Positions 26,872-42,200 of a DNA stretch of 64,000 bases are shown piece by piece. How positions within the stretch are numbered: position 1 is the first letter of the stretch; the number at the start of each line of letters is the position of its first letter. This DNA comes from Archegozetes longisetosus (taxonomy: Eukaryota > Arthropoda > Arachnida > Sarcoptiformes > Trhypochthoniidae). The position numbers and the translations under genes are program-made. Location: NCBI GenBank assembly GCA_018873245.2, contig JAEMBT020000006.1:12742387-12806386 (forward strand). The letters are read 5' to 3'. Under the pieces are notes generated by a model. That model searched no databases. It was not told the DNA's origin and was given only the letters and a program-made list of their open reading frames with translations.

Positions 26872-27269
26872 ATGGATCCAATTTTGGCACAAAATAGTTA
26901 CGACTTGACGAATTCGTCGTCGCGTAATATGACTGCAAAACTAACAGATTTGGAAGCATTGCCAGAACCATATCAAACGTTTTTGGCTGTTCTGTACAGC
27001 GGAACTGCTATTATTGCTTTGATCGCGAATATATTTGCGATCGTTATATTGGTTACGAAGAAGAGATCTTCAGCCGATCTGAGGAAGTATTTAATAAATT
27101 TGGCCACAGCCGATATATCGATGGCTGCTTTTTCCATACCATTCACTTACTCAGATTTTATGTACGGATTTTGGAGATTTCCTCATATATTATGTCCGTT
27201 AACTCATTTTATAACTATTTGTTCTGTTTGTGTCTCGATATTTACTCTCACAGCTATTGGTATTGAAAG
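26872..27269 (+). CDS. GPCR copy B exon 1: N-terminus to ERY motif
   Basis: Residues 1-132 plus two bases of codon 133. The extracellular start has sequons N14-S-S and N19-M-T. Helix 1 is about 38-61, with an IAN triplet replacing the usual GN. Helix 2 is about 73-95 and carries the LATAD motif with D81. A WRFP element in loop 1 precedes C108, and helix 3 runs to IGIE. The exon ends GAA-AG before GTAAAC, so the intron is phase 2 and splits the arginine of ERY. The ATG is the first in frame, with no signal peptide evident. No equivalent exon was found upstream of copy A within this window. Confidence 0.9.
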
Positions 27270-30200
27270 GTAAACTATTTTCAATTACTTATCTTTTATC
27301 TTTGATTTGATAGAATTCGAGGCATTTGAACCGGAATTCGATTCTTCTGAACGATTTCTTAGTTATACTTTGAAAAATAGGCTAGACCTGTTTTTAGTAG
27401 TTTTTAGTTGTTTTGAGATTTAGAAATAACGACTAAACTTTGAAAAGTATAGATTCATAAAAAAAATTTCTATCAAGTTAGTCGAATTTTGTCATAAAAG
27501 TCCAAATTCAAGAAATATATAACTTATTTGTTATATCTTATACGTGATCTTCGTTTATTGAAGAGGAATAGCCCTAAACAGCAGATATCGCAATAGAAAT
27601 AATTGTGATTGATGTCAATTCTAATGAATGGACACATACGAGAATTTTTTCTTTATCTAGATACTCCCCTTTAGCGTAAACCTTTAATTGCTTGGTTTTT
27701 GTAGCGCTTTCTTATGATTTTTCATCTTTTAAAGGATATTAATGAATGAATGAAGCAAAACTTATTCTACTATAAGAGAAAGCTTCTTCATGTCTTTAAC
27801 TACTTCAAAAGTATTAGTTTAAACATTACCTTTGAATAATTTAGATCACAGTAAATAAAACAAATTCGTATACGTTAGGCCTTTTGAAGCTTAACACTCT
27901 TTATATACTTCATAAAAAACAAAACATGAAGAATACTGAAAGCCATCATAAATGAGTAGAATTTTGTACTCCTTTTATCTTATTTTTTCAGCTCATACTT
28001 CACACTTGTGAACCATAAGAATTGTTTATCAGAATCATATTGATAGAAAGAGGAAAACAGTTTTTTGTTTTTACTGCATGATTTCAAGCATTATTCACCA
28101 AGTACTTAGAAAATCAAAATTTATTCGCGTTCAAGATTCAGAATATATTTGTTCCAACAAGCACAAATAGAAGAAACTTCTTTGAATATATTTTTCAAAA
28201 TGTATGATCGAAATGGTGTCAATAAAAAAATTCGGCAATAGATTCAGAGAAAGAAAAAAATATAAGAAAGATAATCGACTGAATCTTGAATTAGTGAGAA
28301 AGATATGTTTTAAAGGTCCTAAAGATCTACATAATAAAAGATAACAATAGAAGCTAAGTAAATTCTTAATAAAAACATTTTCACTAAATTTATACTCAAA
28401 TGCCCAGTATTTAGCTTAAGATCTCGACTGCTTTTTCTTAGGATTCTCTTCAGAATATATTATTTACATTGTCAACTCGTGATATTCTGTTAATTTAATT
28501 CATTTTTTTGGAGATTGAGTTGATGCTTGAAGGAGCTTTGTATCAAACAGATTATTAGATTATCTTTCGTTTGATACTTTTGTATTAAAAGGCGTTATCT
28601 AAATGTAGAAATTTTGAATATTTTAACCGATAAATTGTCATCTTGTATATACAATATTAGAATACGTAAGTATTATAAACCTTTCGAACAACTAATCTAC
28701 TAGAATAAGCATGGTTACTATAGATTATTAAAATTAGGTCAAAATAGATTTATATTGCTAAACTTGACAATATTTATTCAGTTCTTTATTGATAGTGTTC
28801 AGAGCAATTGAATTTTAGTAATTACCTCGTCTTATCATATTATTTAATGTTCTTCCGCCTTTTTAGACTTCATTCACTGAATTTAAACCGAGTTAATACT
28901 AACAAACTGTCGAGAGATTTACTTAATTGATAAATTTTTCATACCATATGAATCATTTGTTCTTAGAAATCACTTATTTGAATAAGAGTTTGTCTAAACT
29001 CAACATTTCTTTACACTTGATAAAGTTAAACAAAACATCTGTATTTTATTCTTAAAATGTCATTTATCTACATATAATCAGTGTGTCTAGCAATTAACAT
29101 AGCGCAAGATACTTTTATTCGTGTTTAATCTTTCTTTTTCTGGCTATCAACATTAAGTATTATTTCGTAATAGTTCTTAACTAAATATTGTGCAAATATA
29201 AGTTTATGTGAAAGGACAAACATTGCTTCAGCATTACTTGTACCGAATCAGTCAATATAATTAATTAGGATCAACAATTTATTTACCAATATTTGAAGAT
29301 TGTCAAAATTAATAGATGCCGAATCAAAACAAAAAATCGACTTTACTGTAAATTGCTACCTGTATGTTGCATCTCGTACTATAGAATTTCGACTAATATT
29401 TATTATAGAACGTGATGAGTGGCTACGCCGTTGTAACTCAAGTTATTTCTATAGTGAGTTTAGTTAGATACTGTTAAATGTAAGCACGAGATGCAGCAAT
29501 CCAGACGAAAATCCATAGTAAGGCCTAAAAATCTATCTGATAAACTATTCAAAGAATTTATAAGTATAACCAAAAGTAACATAAAATATTTGTGTTACCG
29601 CATATGTTCTTATGAATAATTTAAGATAATGAAACTTTAACATATCATAGATACTATTATTCTGGATAATTTTGCCATCTGACAATCTATGAATTAAAAA
29701 TTAACAAACGTATTTATGCATTTTATCATTTTGAATATGAAATCTCTATTTTTGTTATCTATTCATTGGATACTGTTATTTAGCATTTATTATTAATTAC
29801 CGCTACACTATATTTCAATTTACAGCTTTTATACTAATCTAACAGATCAAAGGTTCTGCAATTTTTAGTGTTGCAAATCTTACACTAAATAAGCACAATG
29901 AACTAAACTTTAGAGCTAACATTTTTCTTAAAACCATTTATCAGTTATATCTTATTCAAAGTTTCTATAAAGGAAATTAAAAATTGTCATAAGATTTTCA
30001 AACCTAAAAGATTGAAAGATCAAAAGAAGATCAGGATACGTTCTTCAATTGTCTTTGCTTTTCAGTATTTAGGCTGTATTGTTATTTAGCAGACATGTAA
30101 TGCATAATAAGCTAAAAATTATCATATTATTGAGCTTACAGATTTTGGTCATGTATACAAAAAGTTTGAATTGAGTATCTTATTCTTCTTTGAGAAACAA

Positions 30201-33200
30201 CTCGTTTCGCATTTTACTCAAAAGATAATCAGTCAAAGTTGAGAAACACAAAGTCTTTAAATATTGAAAACTTCTATTTATCTCATAGGATTGTATCATA
30301 ATAAGAAGATTTACATTTTATTTAACAAATAATGCATAAATGAATCATGTATCGTGTTTGTTCCTACATCAATTTGTCCAATAAATATTAGAACAAAGTT
30401 ATATTTGGTTCTACTTGAGATAAAGTACTTTTATGAGATCGTTCAGTACAATTGTGTTGTTTAACATCTACTCTTAATGCAATTTGGAGTACAAACCTAT
30501 AAATGTATGTTTATGTCCATCAATACAAGTAACATATATTGAACTGTTTCGTAAAAAAGTCAGCAAAACATCTGTGAATTACAGTCTTTTAGGCATACAT
30601 ATTAATGTTTGCTCGAAACTATATTTAAGTGAAGAACAACTTCTAAAAGACTGCTTTTAAGTATAAATTGCTAGAAAACAGTGGTATAAGTTGTTTGTTT
30701 GTTACTTTTATCGATCAAAATTGGTTTGGAAGTAGAAAATAAGTTTTAGTGGACTTTTGGGAGAATTGTTTAATTATAAATGACACAAAGTGCTCATTGA
30801 ATGACAATTGAATTAACAACACGTAGCCTCTTTCAATGACCGAACTTAGGCTTTTGTTAACATAATTTACATCTTATGCTGCGATCAATAGATTTACAAA
30901 TAAAAATTTAATTACATTTGTTTAGCTAAAAGTCATTATATGCGTAAAAATGAGAAATAATTGTTTTGACGATACTTCGTAAGTATCCTCTGAAGTGTTA
31001 TGAGCTAGAGAAAAAGATATTTAATTGTCACGTTTAATTGAACTTTTCGCTAAATAAATTTTAATCTTCTTTTAATCTTATAATTGACAACAAAGTTGCA
31101 CATGCAATAATTATCTACTTCTGATTGGTTGATGCTTGATAATAGCCATTAGGTAATAATAAGTTAACGTGCGTTTACCATAGCTTTCAAAGTATAGAGA
31201 GTAAGAATCATCCTAACAATATGAATCAAAAATAGGAGGCTTCGTAAAAGTAGGTGTATCCAAATATTCGATCATTTTCTGTCTCTTTATGAAACTGTAT
31301 CTGACTTGAATGTAGTCGTTTGAAGTTTAAATGTTATTTACTTCAAGTATGAAATTTTAGAACCAATGCTAAAAAGACAACAATAGGAATTAAAAGAGTT
31401 TTACTCTACAGAAAATTTTAATTCTTTAAATAGACTAAATTCTGTTATATTGTGTCAATTCAATGGAGAGATCGGCTCCAGTTTCTCATTGAGAAATAGT
31501 TTCCAATTACCTCTTTGAATAAGATTAAAGTTTCGTTTTGGCTTCATGATTATACCAAATGCGACATTTATTGTTTTGATCTATTTATAGATAGTGGATA
31601 TAAGAATCTCATCGATCAATACAAAGAATATGAATCATATTCTTTGTCATCTCTTATCCAGTAGACCCGACATTACATTAGGTTTCACAACAGGCTACTA
31701 AGTAATGCACGATGTCTCTGATAAAAAATAATTTGCTCAAAATTATAGCATTTTACTCTCTACATGTTCTTACATTCATGAAAAATATCTCTGAAAATCG
31801 AGATATGCTACTTGAGGCTTTTTTAAAAATTTTTTCGAGTTAAAATAACTTTGATTGGTTTTTTCTGTTAAGTGATGATTTGGATATATCAAAGATAAGC
31901 GAAGCCTTACAATCATAAGAAACTGATATATTTCTAAGCAATTTTCCAAGAATGTTTACAAAAAACATAAAAGAGATCTATTGTTGGTTTATTGGGTATT
32001 CAACTACACATTTGTGAATGAAAAGTTAAGCTGAGGGACATTAAATAAACCATTATTTAGGTGTCAAAGTATCAAACTTTCAGCTAAATCAAAAACGTTT
32101 TGATTTTTTTTCTTCAATCTATAAAATTCTTCTTACTCTTTGTATATGTTGTATTTGTTTCGATTGAAAAGAATATTTATAAATGAAATTCCGCAGGTTA
32201 GTATTCAGGCTCTTTAAAGTAGTTTGACTTATTTCTGTGAAAAATAACTAATTCACTTTATTGTCGTCAAAATAAGAGAATGCTCTACTTCTAAAGGTAT
32301 TCTATAGAAATTACATTAACAGCAAATTTTCCCACTTCAAGTAGATACAAAGAAGACTCAACTATGCACTATCTTAATGTTTTTTCTAATTTTGAGCTAA
32401 TAATAATTTAAAATCGAAACTAATGTAAACTTTTGAATTAATCCTTTGACTAGATTTAAACACTCTAAGTCCTATAACTTTTCAAATGTGGGTTCTATTC
32501 ATAAAAAATATAGATTTATTACCTATGGTTTTATTCCATGTTTCAAATGATTTATTTTGTAATGCAAAATCTCTAGTTCAATTCAGTCGAGACTATATTC
32601 TGGAAAAAATCAAATCTCTCAGATACGTGGAGTAAAATGTTTCTTCTTGAATATCAGAGTCAAATCCATATTGGATTTTCTCTTCTTTACAGAAAATTGA
32701 AACTTCATATATAGTTTTTTCAAAGCGCAACAGGCGGGCCTTAGAGTCTGGACTCAGGCAAGAAAAGGAGAGTTTTAAGGTTGTCTCATGACTGAAACTA
32801 TATGTAATTTCTAGTTTCAGTTGCCTCCTTGCTCGTGTGTGTGTGTGTGTTTCATTCTTTTTGACTTTCAAAGTCTACAGGCTTGGCAAGAAAAGGAAAA
32901 CAAAACTTAAATGATCTTTTAAGTTGACATTATGTAAATTCAATTTCTTCCAGGCCCAGATACTAAGAGATAAGTGCATTTGCAACTAATTACTTGTGCT
33001 AGATATTATTTTGTTGCACTCAGACGAGAATTACTTAATAAAAAAATCAATATTAGACATAAAAATTTGAATGGACTTTATTAGCAAACGCACAAATTTT
33101 AGATTAAGTAAGTGGAAATGTGAGTTTTTTACTTAACTTTTTGAAATTAAATTATTCATAACAACGTTCAAAAATAGATGCAAGTTAAATGCTTTTGAAA

Positions 33201-36200
33201 TCTTTCAACTTCGCGTCGTATTTCACATGAAAAAATTAAATAATTTTGATGTAGAAATTCTACCATCATAAATTATTGCAATTTTCTTTTTGAATTATTT
33301 CTAATGTCAAACTCTGGGAAAATTTTGTTAGTTCGAGAATACCCCTACTTTTAGAAAATCTGTTGTCATTTTTATTTTTTATTCAAAATTTGCATTTAAA
33401 GACTCGTTCAAATCAATTAATTCAATTATGAAATTTGAAGCTTCGAACTTGACTCCATTTGAGAGATTGAATGAAATTTTTTCATGCGAGATGTCCGAAG
33501 ATTTTTCAGTTAAGATCTCGGAACACATCAATCTTTTTATAAAGAAATAGTTGAATGTCAAAGAAGCCTAACTGTTATCATTGAAGCATAAAATAGACCG
33601 AACTAATAAACAGACTGATGGAAAGTGAAATTCAACCCAAATATCACACTAACACATTCACTAGAATTCCTAAACAACATGATAGACTATATTGATCTTA
33701 ATCGATAGAAAGCTATTTAACTGTCCCATATGTTGAAGATATCGAGTTATAGACCAGTATTGAAAAGACTTTAGCTTAACATGCAGTTTATGGTTAGCTA
33801 TTGATTCATAAGGAATATAGAGTTTTAGAGGTTATCCCAAGAGCCAATATAATTTGAATTATTCGTCATGACAAATAAAGTTAAGTGCTTCAGTATTTGA
33901 TCAATATTTACTCGAAAACATATATATATGCTCGCTTCTTCAAACATATAATAAACACTTTTATTGCTTCATTGGAATACTACGCTTTCACGAAAAATAA
34001 TTGTAAAATTTATTTAACAAACCTCACAACAAATCTTTAAATGTATCCAAATTCTATCAATAATTATTTAACGTTTATTATTATTTTGAAATACGTGCCT
34101 ACTTTTGCGAAACAAGGCTCAAGATTATTCAGAGTTCACTCTATCGAGGGGCCAGAGAGGACTATTAAAAGATACTTTGACATAATAATTTTTGACTCGT
34201 TTAATTCTAAAATTTAGATTATTCGCGAAGTTCGTGATTATATGTAACTATTGATAGTTCAAGTAACTTAATTTTCTATTATATGAAAGTATGGTAACGA
34301 TATAATTTCATTATTTAAGTAATAGATGTTTAAATGTTTGAATGAACGTCTCAGAAAATTTTGCTCAATTATTCAATTACTTAATTGAATAGCATTTGAT
34401 AAAAATTTCAAATCATGATCAATTATAAATTTATTAATTTTACAAGCTTCAAAGTAATCATTCATCATACACATATATATAAAAGAATCGAACAGATTAT
34501 GAAATGTAGACTGTATTGTTTGCAATCAAGCTATATACACTAAAAACTCATTTTTATGTACATTCGATTTGGTGTACAATGCATTTTTGTGTAGAGGTAT
34601 AAAAAACAAAACGTTCTTCCCATACATGAGTATAGAAAAATGTATCCACTTCTGTGTACACTCATTTTTGTGTATAACTCATTTTAGTGTACGGATCTTC
34701 ATAATAACCGTAGCTTTTATAGTGCTTCGTTTTGTGTACAAGCATTTTACAAGTATTGAACTGTACTTTTCTACTACATCAATTTTAAAACTTCACTTAT
34801 GTGTACATAAAGTTGAGACAATCTTTAATAATATGAGAATAGAAAATGCTTCTAAACAAAGAACAACGTGTTCGTATTTCATTAAATGATAAAATGCAAA
34901 TAATTTATTTAGTCGAAAAAGGTATGGATAGAGAAGAAGTACGTAAGAAGTTTGGTTTAAAATATCGATCTAATATCCAACGTATACTCGAGAATAAAGT
35001 TATCATGAGTTCTAATAAATTGAAACAAAGCGCTCTTACCGATTACTATAACCCAACAGATAAAGACTAACTCATATTTTCTGAATTGTGACATTTATCA
35101 ATAAAAATATAGCTTGTAACATGTATTTTTCATTTTTGTGTACATATCGTTTTTGTGTACAGATTTCTGAGATGAAATGCATACACAAAAACGAGTTTTG
35201 AGTGTAATGGCCTGTATTACTTAGTCCCAGCTCAACTGAAAAATTTCTTTTACAACAATCTGCATACATTCCCTAGTAAAGCTAGAGATTCTCCTAGTCT
35301 AAATGACCAAAATTTCATGAATTATATAAGAAATAACCCTTTAAAATTCTGAGATTATAAATTTTAAGCATGTTAACAAAAACTGTAACATTCGAATTAT
35401 TAGTCCCTCAGTTCAAAAGTCTAACGACAGAACTGCTATACTGTATCCAAAATCATTAGTTGTATAACAAACTTCCTAGAGATTGCCATAAAAGAAGAGC
35501 ATTCAACGAGATATGCAAAGATATCATGTAATGTACAGGATTCAAACAAAAATCTGCTGCCCTATTTACGGCAAGAACTATAATTGATGGGAAAAATCGT
35601 TTTCAGTCCTGAGTTCTACTTTAAGACTTAAATCAGAAAACAAAATTTTACATCTTTTCATTTTTGCATTGATTTTTTAATTTATTAAAATGAAATTTAA
35701 GTAATCCTACAGTACTAACTACAAGAGATAGGAAGTTTTTGATCATTCACTAGAATTTAATTTTAAACTTATTTCACGCATGAAATTTGAATAGATGCTT
35801 TGTTAGGTTTCAAACAATTGATTATTTGAATCATGCTCTTTCATGGCAAGGTTCGACAATAACCCGCACAAAAAACATGATCCTATCTAAGCAGACTTAA
35901 CGTTTAAATGGCTAATGAAATAGTTGAGTGAGATTTACTGATATTTGCATACATATGTATTTTCTGACGTAGAACCCGAGTATGTAAACAAATTTACCGT
36001 ATCAATCAGAAAATTGTCTTTGGATAAGCAGCGAATGTTTACTGGAACCATGTATACTATTGACATGCATCCTATAATAGGCTCATTCTACTAATTCACG
36101 AAATTTCTCTCCCAGTATTCCTGATTAGATCTTAATTAATATCGAGTTACACAATAGACTAATACTAAATAAATTTTGTTTCAACCAATAATAAATACTG

Positions 36201-39200
36201 TTTAATCAAGAATCCCTTGAAAACAATTCTGATAAGTGTATAGCCTTTTTTAATCAACTAATGCATTCAAGTTTATTAGTACATAAATCTTATTAAAAGC
36301 CTCATTAGAATATGTGCTTTCATTAAATAGAACTTACTCGAACTTTGAATAGAATTTCAATTGAGATTAAAATGTGAAATTTTGTCAGAGAAAAACGTTA
36401 TTTTTTCATTAGATGAAAAGTAACTGAACCAAGTGCTTCAGTTGACGGATTGAATTGACACCGTCACTATGTATACTAAGCTTTCTCTATCGAACCTTCT
36501 ATGCTGAAGATGGCAAAAATACTGTTCGAGAAAATGTCTATATAAACCATAGATGTCTTTCAGAGAGTAAAGAAGAGTGAGATGTCGATACTTTTATGAA
36601 TCCATTGAAACTGATTTATAACTAGGCAAAACCACAAGCACATCCTAAAACTTAAGAATACTCGATAGCAACTAGAAACGATGTGTTTGATGGGATGCTT
36701 CCATTAAGTGATAATATTGAAGATGTTAACAAACTTATAGAATATTCAATGCAATAATCAAAGCAAATTAAAATTGAAAATTAGTTAAAGATTAATGAAT
36801 ACTGCAGACAGGTTGAAATAGTAACCACTTTTTCCTTGTTGCTATCGAAGATTATTAAGATTTCAAGTGTACTCTGCTATAAAAAACAGTCTGTTCAAAA
36901 TAGCTGGTGACGACTACCACTTATTCTATATCCAACACACTTGAAATGAACAATCGAATCAAATCAAAATGCGTTCAGTTTCATATTAGTGACATTTCAG
37001 CTATTCATAGCTACTATATCAGTTATGGCTCATATCATACAAATCATATTCTTTAGTATCTTTCCTTCAATAAGGGTTTTCATGTTTGAAGTTATGAATA
37101 CAGTATCATCTTCAGCCAATTTCAATTATTTATTTATATCTTTCATTCTTTTCATATTGAAATTTCTAACTGACATCCAATCAACTTTCGTTTCGAGAAA
37201 TATAACTTTCTTTACATTGATTCAAGTGTATCTTCAAAACAAGTACACTTCTCAATTCTGCTCAAAGCATGGAAAAATTAGGTAATATCCCAAGTTAAAA
37301 TATAGACTTAATTTGAGGAAAACTTTTATAAAACTTATTCGGTCTGAATATAAGCAGGTTTGCGTTGTATTTAGTTTTATTTTCAAGCTTCAAAGAAATA
37401 TCCTCAGAACTAATTATAATTTGAATAGAATGTAAATAAATTTGAACTTTAGTGTTACTTCAATTTTTGAGTACTAGAACATAAACATCAAAAGATGGAA
37501 AAAGTCAGTTTATTTCACACTGACTCGTGAGTAATTTTTAAAAAATAAACTTCAATTGACTTTTGACAAGTTATTTAGCATTTTTAAGGTTTAATATACA
37601 GCATATTTATTATCACTTTTTTTATATGTCAAAGCACCTCTGTAACTGATAGTGGATACGGGAGGCATGCCCCACTATAAGCTTTGATATCAGTTACTAT
37701 TTGAATGTCAAGTGCTTAAAAATTTAAAACTTTAGTATGAATTGATTTAGTTTATATATAGATCTAGTTATTTATTTTCGATAAAAGTAAATCTGTTTTA
37801 TTCTAGTTTTTACCCCTGACTATTTTGGTCTGATATGAAATGTTTGCCTCATCAGAATGAATTACATAGTTACAAAACTAGCTAGAGAGCTAATCAACTG
37901 GTTTCCGGATATTTAAATAAATATTTAAACTATTACACTATTACAATTAAGTATGGCGTCAATAAGTCCATACAGATTGAGTCTGCACAGATTCAGTGTT
38001 TGCGTTCCGCTTTGAACATAATCTATCGTTAACAAGATTTTTATAAAAATAATTGTCGGCGCGTGGAATCAATTAAGTAGTTTTGGAATTAGTGCTAAAC
38101 TGCTTTGTGAATAACGAAGCTTATCATAACGAAACTTTTTCACTAGCGAATCAAAGTTTTAAAGGTTGAAATGTCGTTCAAGCGATTAAAAAATAACCAG
38201 CTTTTGAATACTAAACTCAAGAAAAAAAAATAATTTATGGAAAGTAAGATAGTATTTAATTTATTGACTAATTTATTTGAAAACTTAAAAAACATGAACT
38301 GAACATTTTTCATCTTATTATGAGACTTACTAGTCGGTTGAAAATTTTCAATGCACTTTATAATAGCAGTATTTTAATTAGTAAAATCTCGAAAAAATAT
38401 GTTTAAAAGTCTATTAACTAGGGCTGTGAACATAAAATTCCTAATGTTCAGCTTAAATATCGAAATTAATGATTCTAGAATCAAATAGCTTTGGTCTATT
38501 ACTGTAATTCTTTGCGAATAAATGGTCCAAAACTTAACCTATAGCTCGATGAACATAAAAACGAAATATATCCTGTCTTAAGCATATGTGTCTTCAAATG
38601 GATATAAATTATCATCTGATTTAGATATAATTCATGTCTTACTGATACTATACCTAAAGAACTTATAACAGTAAATACAATTGTTGACAACAAAAAAGTG
38701 ATAGGTAATAATAGGATACTTAAAATCTATAACTTTAACATTTACAACAGAATACTCGAAGACAGTTACTAGAGAAGTCAATTATTCTTGAGTCAGTCGC
38801 AGCACTTCCTAATTGAAAAACATGTTTTTTTATCAGTTTTGAATTCGGTTTTGAGTTCTTTCAATGATTGGAGAACTTACATTTTGGCAGAACATCTTAA
38901 TTAAGTCTTTTTCTATTAAAATTTGTTACTCATTTCTAGAACTGATAGAATTATTAATTTACTCAAATCAGTTTTTATTATAAAAGTAATTGTTTTCTCA
39001 CAGTATCTGATGAAAGAGATCTCACTACTGTTATAGGAAAGCGAGATTTCAAGACTAAATTATGTCTCCACTATAATCAGTATGCGTTGACGTCATATTT
39101 TTTAATTTGATTTATAAGAATAGTTATGAGACACGGAATAACCACTTTTTTCAGTACAAAAATAACGACAAAATTGAATTCTCGAATATCATTTGCTAAG

Positions 39201-42200
39201 TTTGCGAAACTTTTAAGAATATGATGCAAAAAATGATATCATTATTACAGATTTGCTTTAGAGTCTTGTATTTTCGAAAAAGTTAGTTTTTAAATTATGA
39301 CTTACTGTAACAGAATACTTCTTTATCTTAGATGAATTTTGAAGCACTTAATCGTGTGCGAAAATTACATCAACTATACACTTTGACTGATCTCATCAAT
39401 ATTTATTTTTTCATATTGAAAGCAAGTGAAGCTTTATTACTTAACTTTAAGCTTTTCGCAAACTCCAAGGAAATAATATTTCTCAAAAAGTACATCTTCT
39501 GTTTACAGTGCAAATAAGTAATTCTCAAAGTACATCAATTTTTAGGAAGCTATAATTCATAAGTTAAACTAATATTTAGATAATGAAAATCCTCTTTTAT
39601 TTTCACAAATGACTTGACATCTTTCTAGCAAGTTCTCTATTTTATTTGTTATATTGAGCAAAAATAACAATTGTTTTCGTTAAAGAAAACGAAAATAATA
39701 TAGCATTGTGCTATCTTTGGGTTATCATATTCTAATCAATAACTAAACGAATAAATTTTCAAGTTATTAATGGAGCTACTGATGAGTTTACAATTGTCTT
39801 TTAGAATGAAGCATCTTCAAACAACACTATAATTTCAATGAATCGTTCTTTTGTCTTCTTTGGTTTTTCAACTTTTCAATAAATATCAGCAAATCTTCAT
39901 AATTATTTGAGAAATGACTTAAAAGCAATTAAACTATATGAAATCAATTGTTAATAGTTTGGCTTCAATTTATATTCCCAATAATTAGATCCGTGAGCTT
40001 TGAATCATGATTTTCAGCTTAAGAAAATATTCAGAGATTGGAGCTAATAACTCATGTGAGAAGCTAACAAACAGTCTTTCAAATTGTAAATATTGAAGCA
40101 TGTATCATTTTTCTTGTCGAGATATCGCACTAAACATCCACACAATAGAAAAAGTTGTGAGCATTGCGTTTGCTTCTGTAAAGCAGAAAAAGTTAATTCT
40201 CTGAACTATAAAATGTTTCAAAGTGAATAGTAGTCTTTTCTATGAAGTATCACCAATTCTAACCAAAAAGCGGCTAAAATTGAGTACTTTTTGATCAAGT
40301 ATTTCATTGTAAGCTAATTTAGTTGAAGAAATAAACTTAGCTTAAACATTTAAACATCATAACTCAGTTAAGAGTTACGAAAGACAACTTTTTGTGTGTA
40401 ACAAACTCTATTCATACACAGTAGAGTAGCAAAAGTTAAGACCGAGTTCATTAAAAATCTAAGAAAAATATATACAATAAACCATTCCTTCCTTTAAGTT
40501 TACAGCAATTCCTTTACCTTTACTGAAAGTAAAGAATTTATAGAATAAGTCCAGGAATTTTACTACTACGATAAATTCTTAAGCAAACAATTCGTAAATA
40601 ATTGAATCAATCTAGAAATTCGTTTATGAACTAGATTAAAAATGTATTTGATTCTAGATTTTAAGCTACAAGAAACACAAAATATTCCATTAAACTTAAC
40701 GTTATAAAAAATGATCTAATATCTTTGTCTAACTTATCTCAACTAGAAATTCAAATACAGTTGAAATGATTGAAATGAAAAAACTATATCTTTCAAAATT
40801 CGATTTAAATGGTAAAAAGAATATAAGCTGATATGACATACTGTATACTCACATAACTTACATAACACTTTATTTTCAATGTTTAACTGTCTTTTACAGA
40901 AGAATAAATTTATTTACATATATGAGTAAAGATAAGACAAAGACGTCTCAAATCAATGACAAACATATGACAACTTTATTATAATTCTAATTTCATTAAA
41001 CATCCTAAAATTCTTGACAGATATGTGGCTATTGTGTATCCATTGAAATATTGCTGGTGGTGTGAATCACATACAACTTATATAATATGTATCATATGGA
41101 TATTATCGTTGGCAACATCTTCACCGCTTTTACTTTATGCTCGAGCTGTACCCTTCAGTCACGGTGATTTCACATTATATGATTGTAGAGAAGAATGGGA
41201 GGGACAGCTAAGTAGTATGATCTACACAATGATCATATTCATCATCACTTTCATAATACCATTCGCTGCCTTAACTTTTCTCTACGGATCAATTGGTATT
41301 AAGACCTTTCGACATATACAGCCCGGAGAAGCGAATACGAGTAGAGACAGAGCACAGCACCGCATCAAAATTAAGGTATTCAGTTAAATATTAACTACTC
41401 TTTACGACGTGACTATCATTTCCCACGCATTTTACTCGCTTTTCGTCTATTGTGTAGAGAATTTCATTTAACCTGATTAACTTTATATTCAATTTATCCT
41501 CTACTAAATGTCAGACAGATTTCAGTTATGTCTGTTAATACGTTCTGTGCAGTATTAATATTGGGATTATTGCGTTTGCTCAAGGAACTTAAATTTGATT
41601 TTTCATGAGGCAATATTTCTCTCGATTCAAGGTTTTAGTTTGAAATTTCGATAGAACTAAAATTAAAATTAAGTTTTTAAGAGTATAAATTAATCCATTC
41701 AAGACAGTTCGAAAATATGTTGCAGCTATTACATTCATATTCATAGAGGCATCAATACTTATGAATCCACTTTTTGGGAGAATGCGTTAAATTGAATTCA
41801 ATTTAAAGAGTATTTTTAATGCATAGCTAAAAGCCTATTCGTTAGTGTATTTGTTCAAAAGTAGGTTCATATACAAGAGCTATTATATTGCTGAAAATCA
41901 AACAAATAGGTAACACGTTACTCACAATCATAACAATGATCACAACTGAGGTATGATCGATCGTTCTTTTATTAAACTTTCGGTCGATTCAAATCATTAT
42001 ATGATTTGTTTATTTAACTGCATTTTTTTATAATTATATAACTGATGTGCAAAAGTAGACGTGATCAAATTCTTACAAAATATGGTAAATCATTTCATGC
42101 ACTTATAGTTAAACGAAAATCTTGTGATATAAAAGATTTGTGAAATTTTCAAAATTGTCAAATTAACATTTGAAACGAAACTCTGTCCTGTAGGCTAATT

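Larger units (their letters stand above)
27270..41020 (+). other. GPCR copy B intron 1 (13.75 kb)
   Basis: GTAAAC donor and TTGACAG acceptor, phase 2. Contents seen: a 26-bp perfect palindrome near 31620-31647, a short GT repeat at 32836, the pogo-like element 34538-35204, and a small imperfect hairpin near 37640-37700. The hydrophobic frame at 36989-37285 is not convincing as an exon. Confidence 0.75.

Noticed and set aside
29380..29510. Possible MITE with TTGCATCTCGT / ACGAGATGCAGC ends
   Set aside because: Only about 10 paired bases at the ends and little internal pairing; too weak.
34569..34889. 106-codon ORF in the pogo-like element
   Set aside because: Reads through the TGTGTAC motif array; repeated Cys-Val-His residues come from the motif. 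The 34846 frame is the one with a domain.
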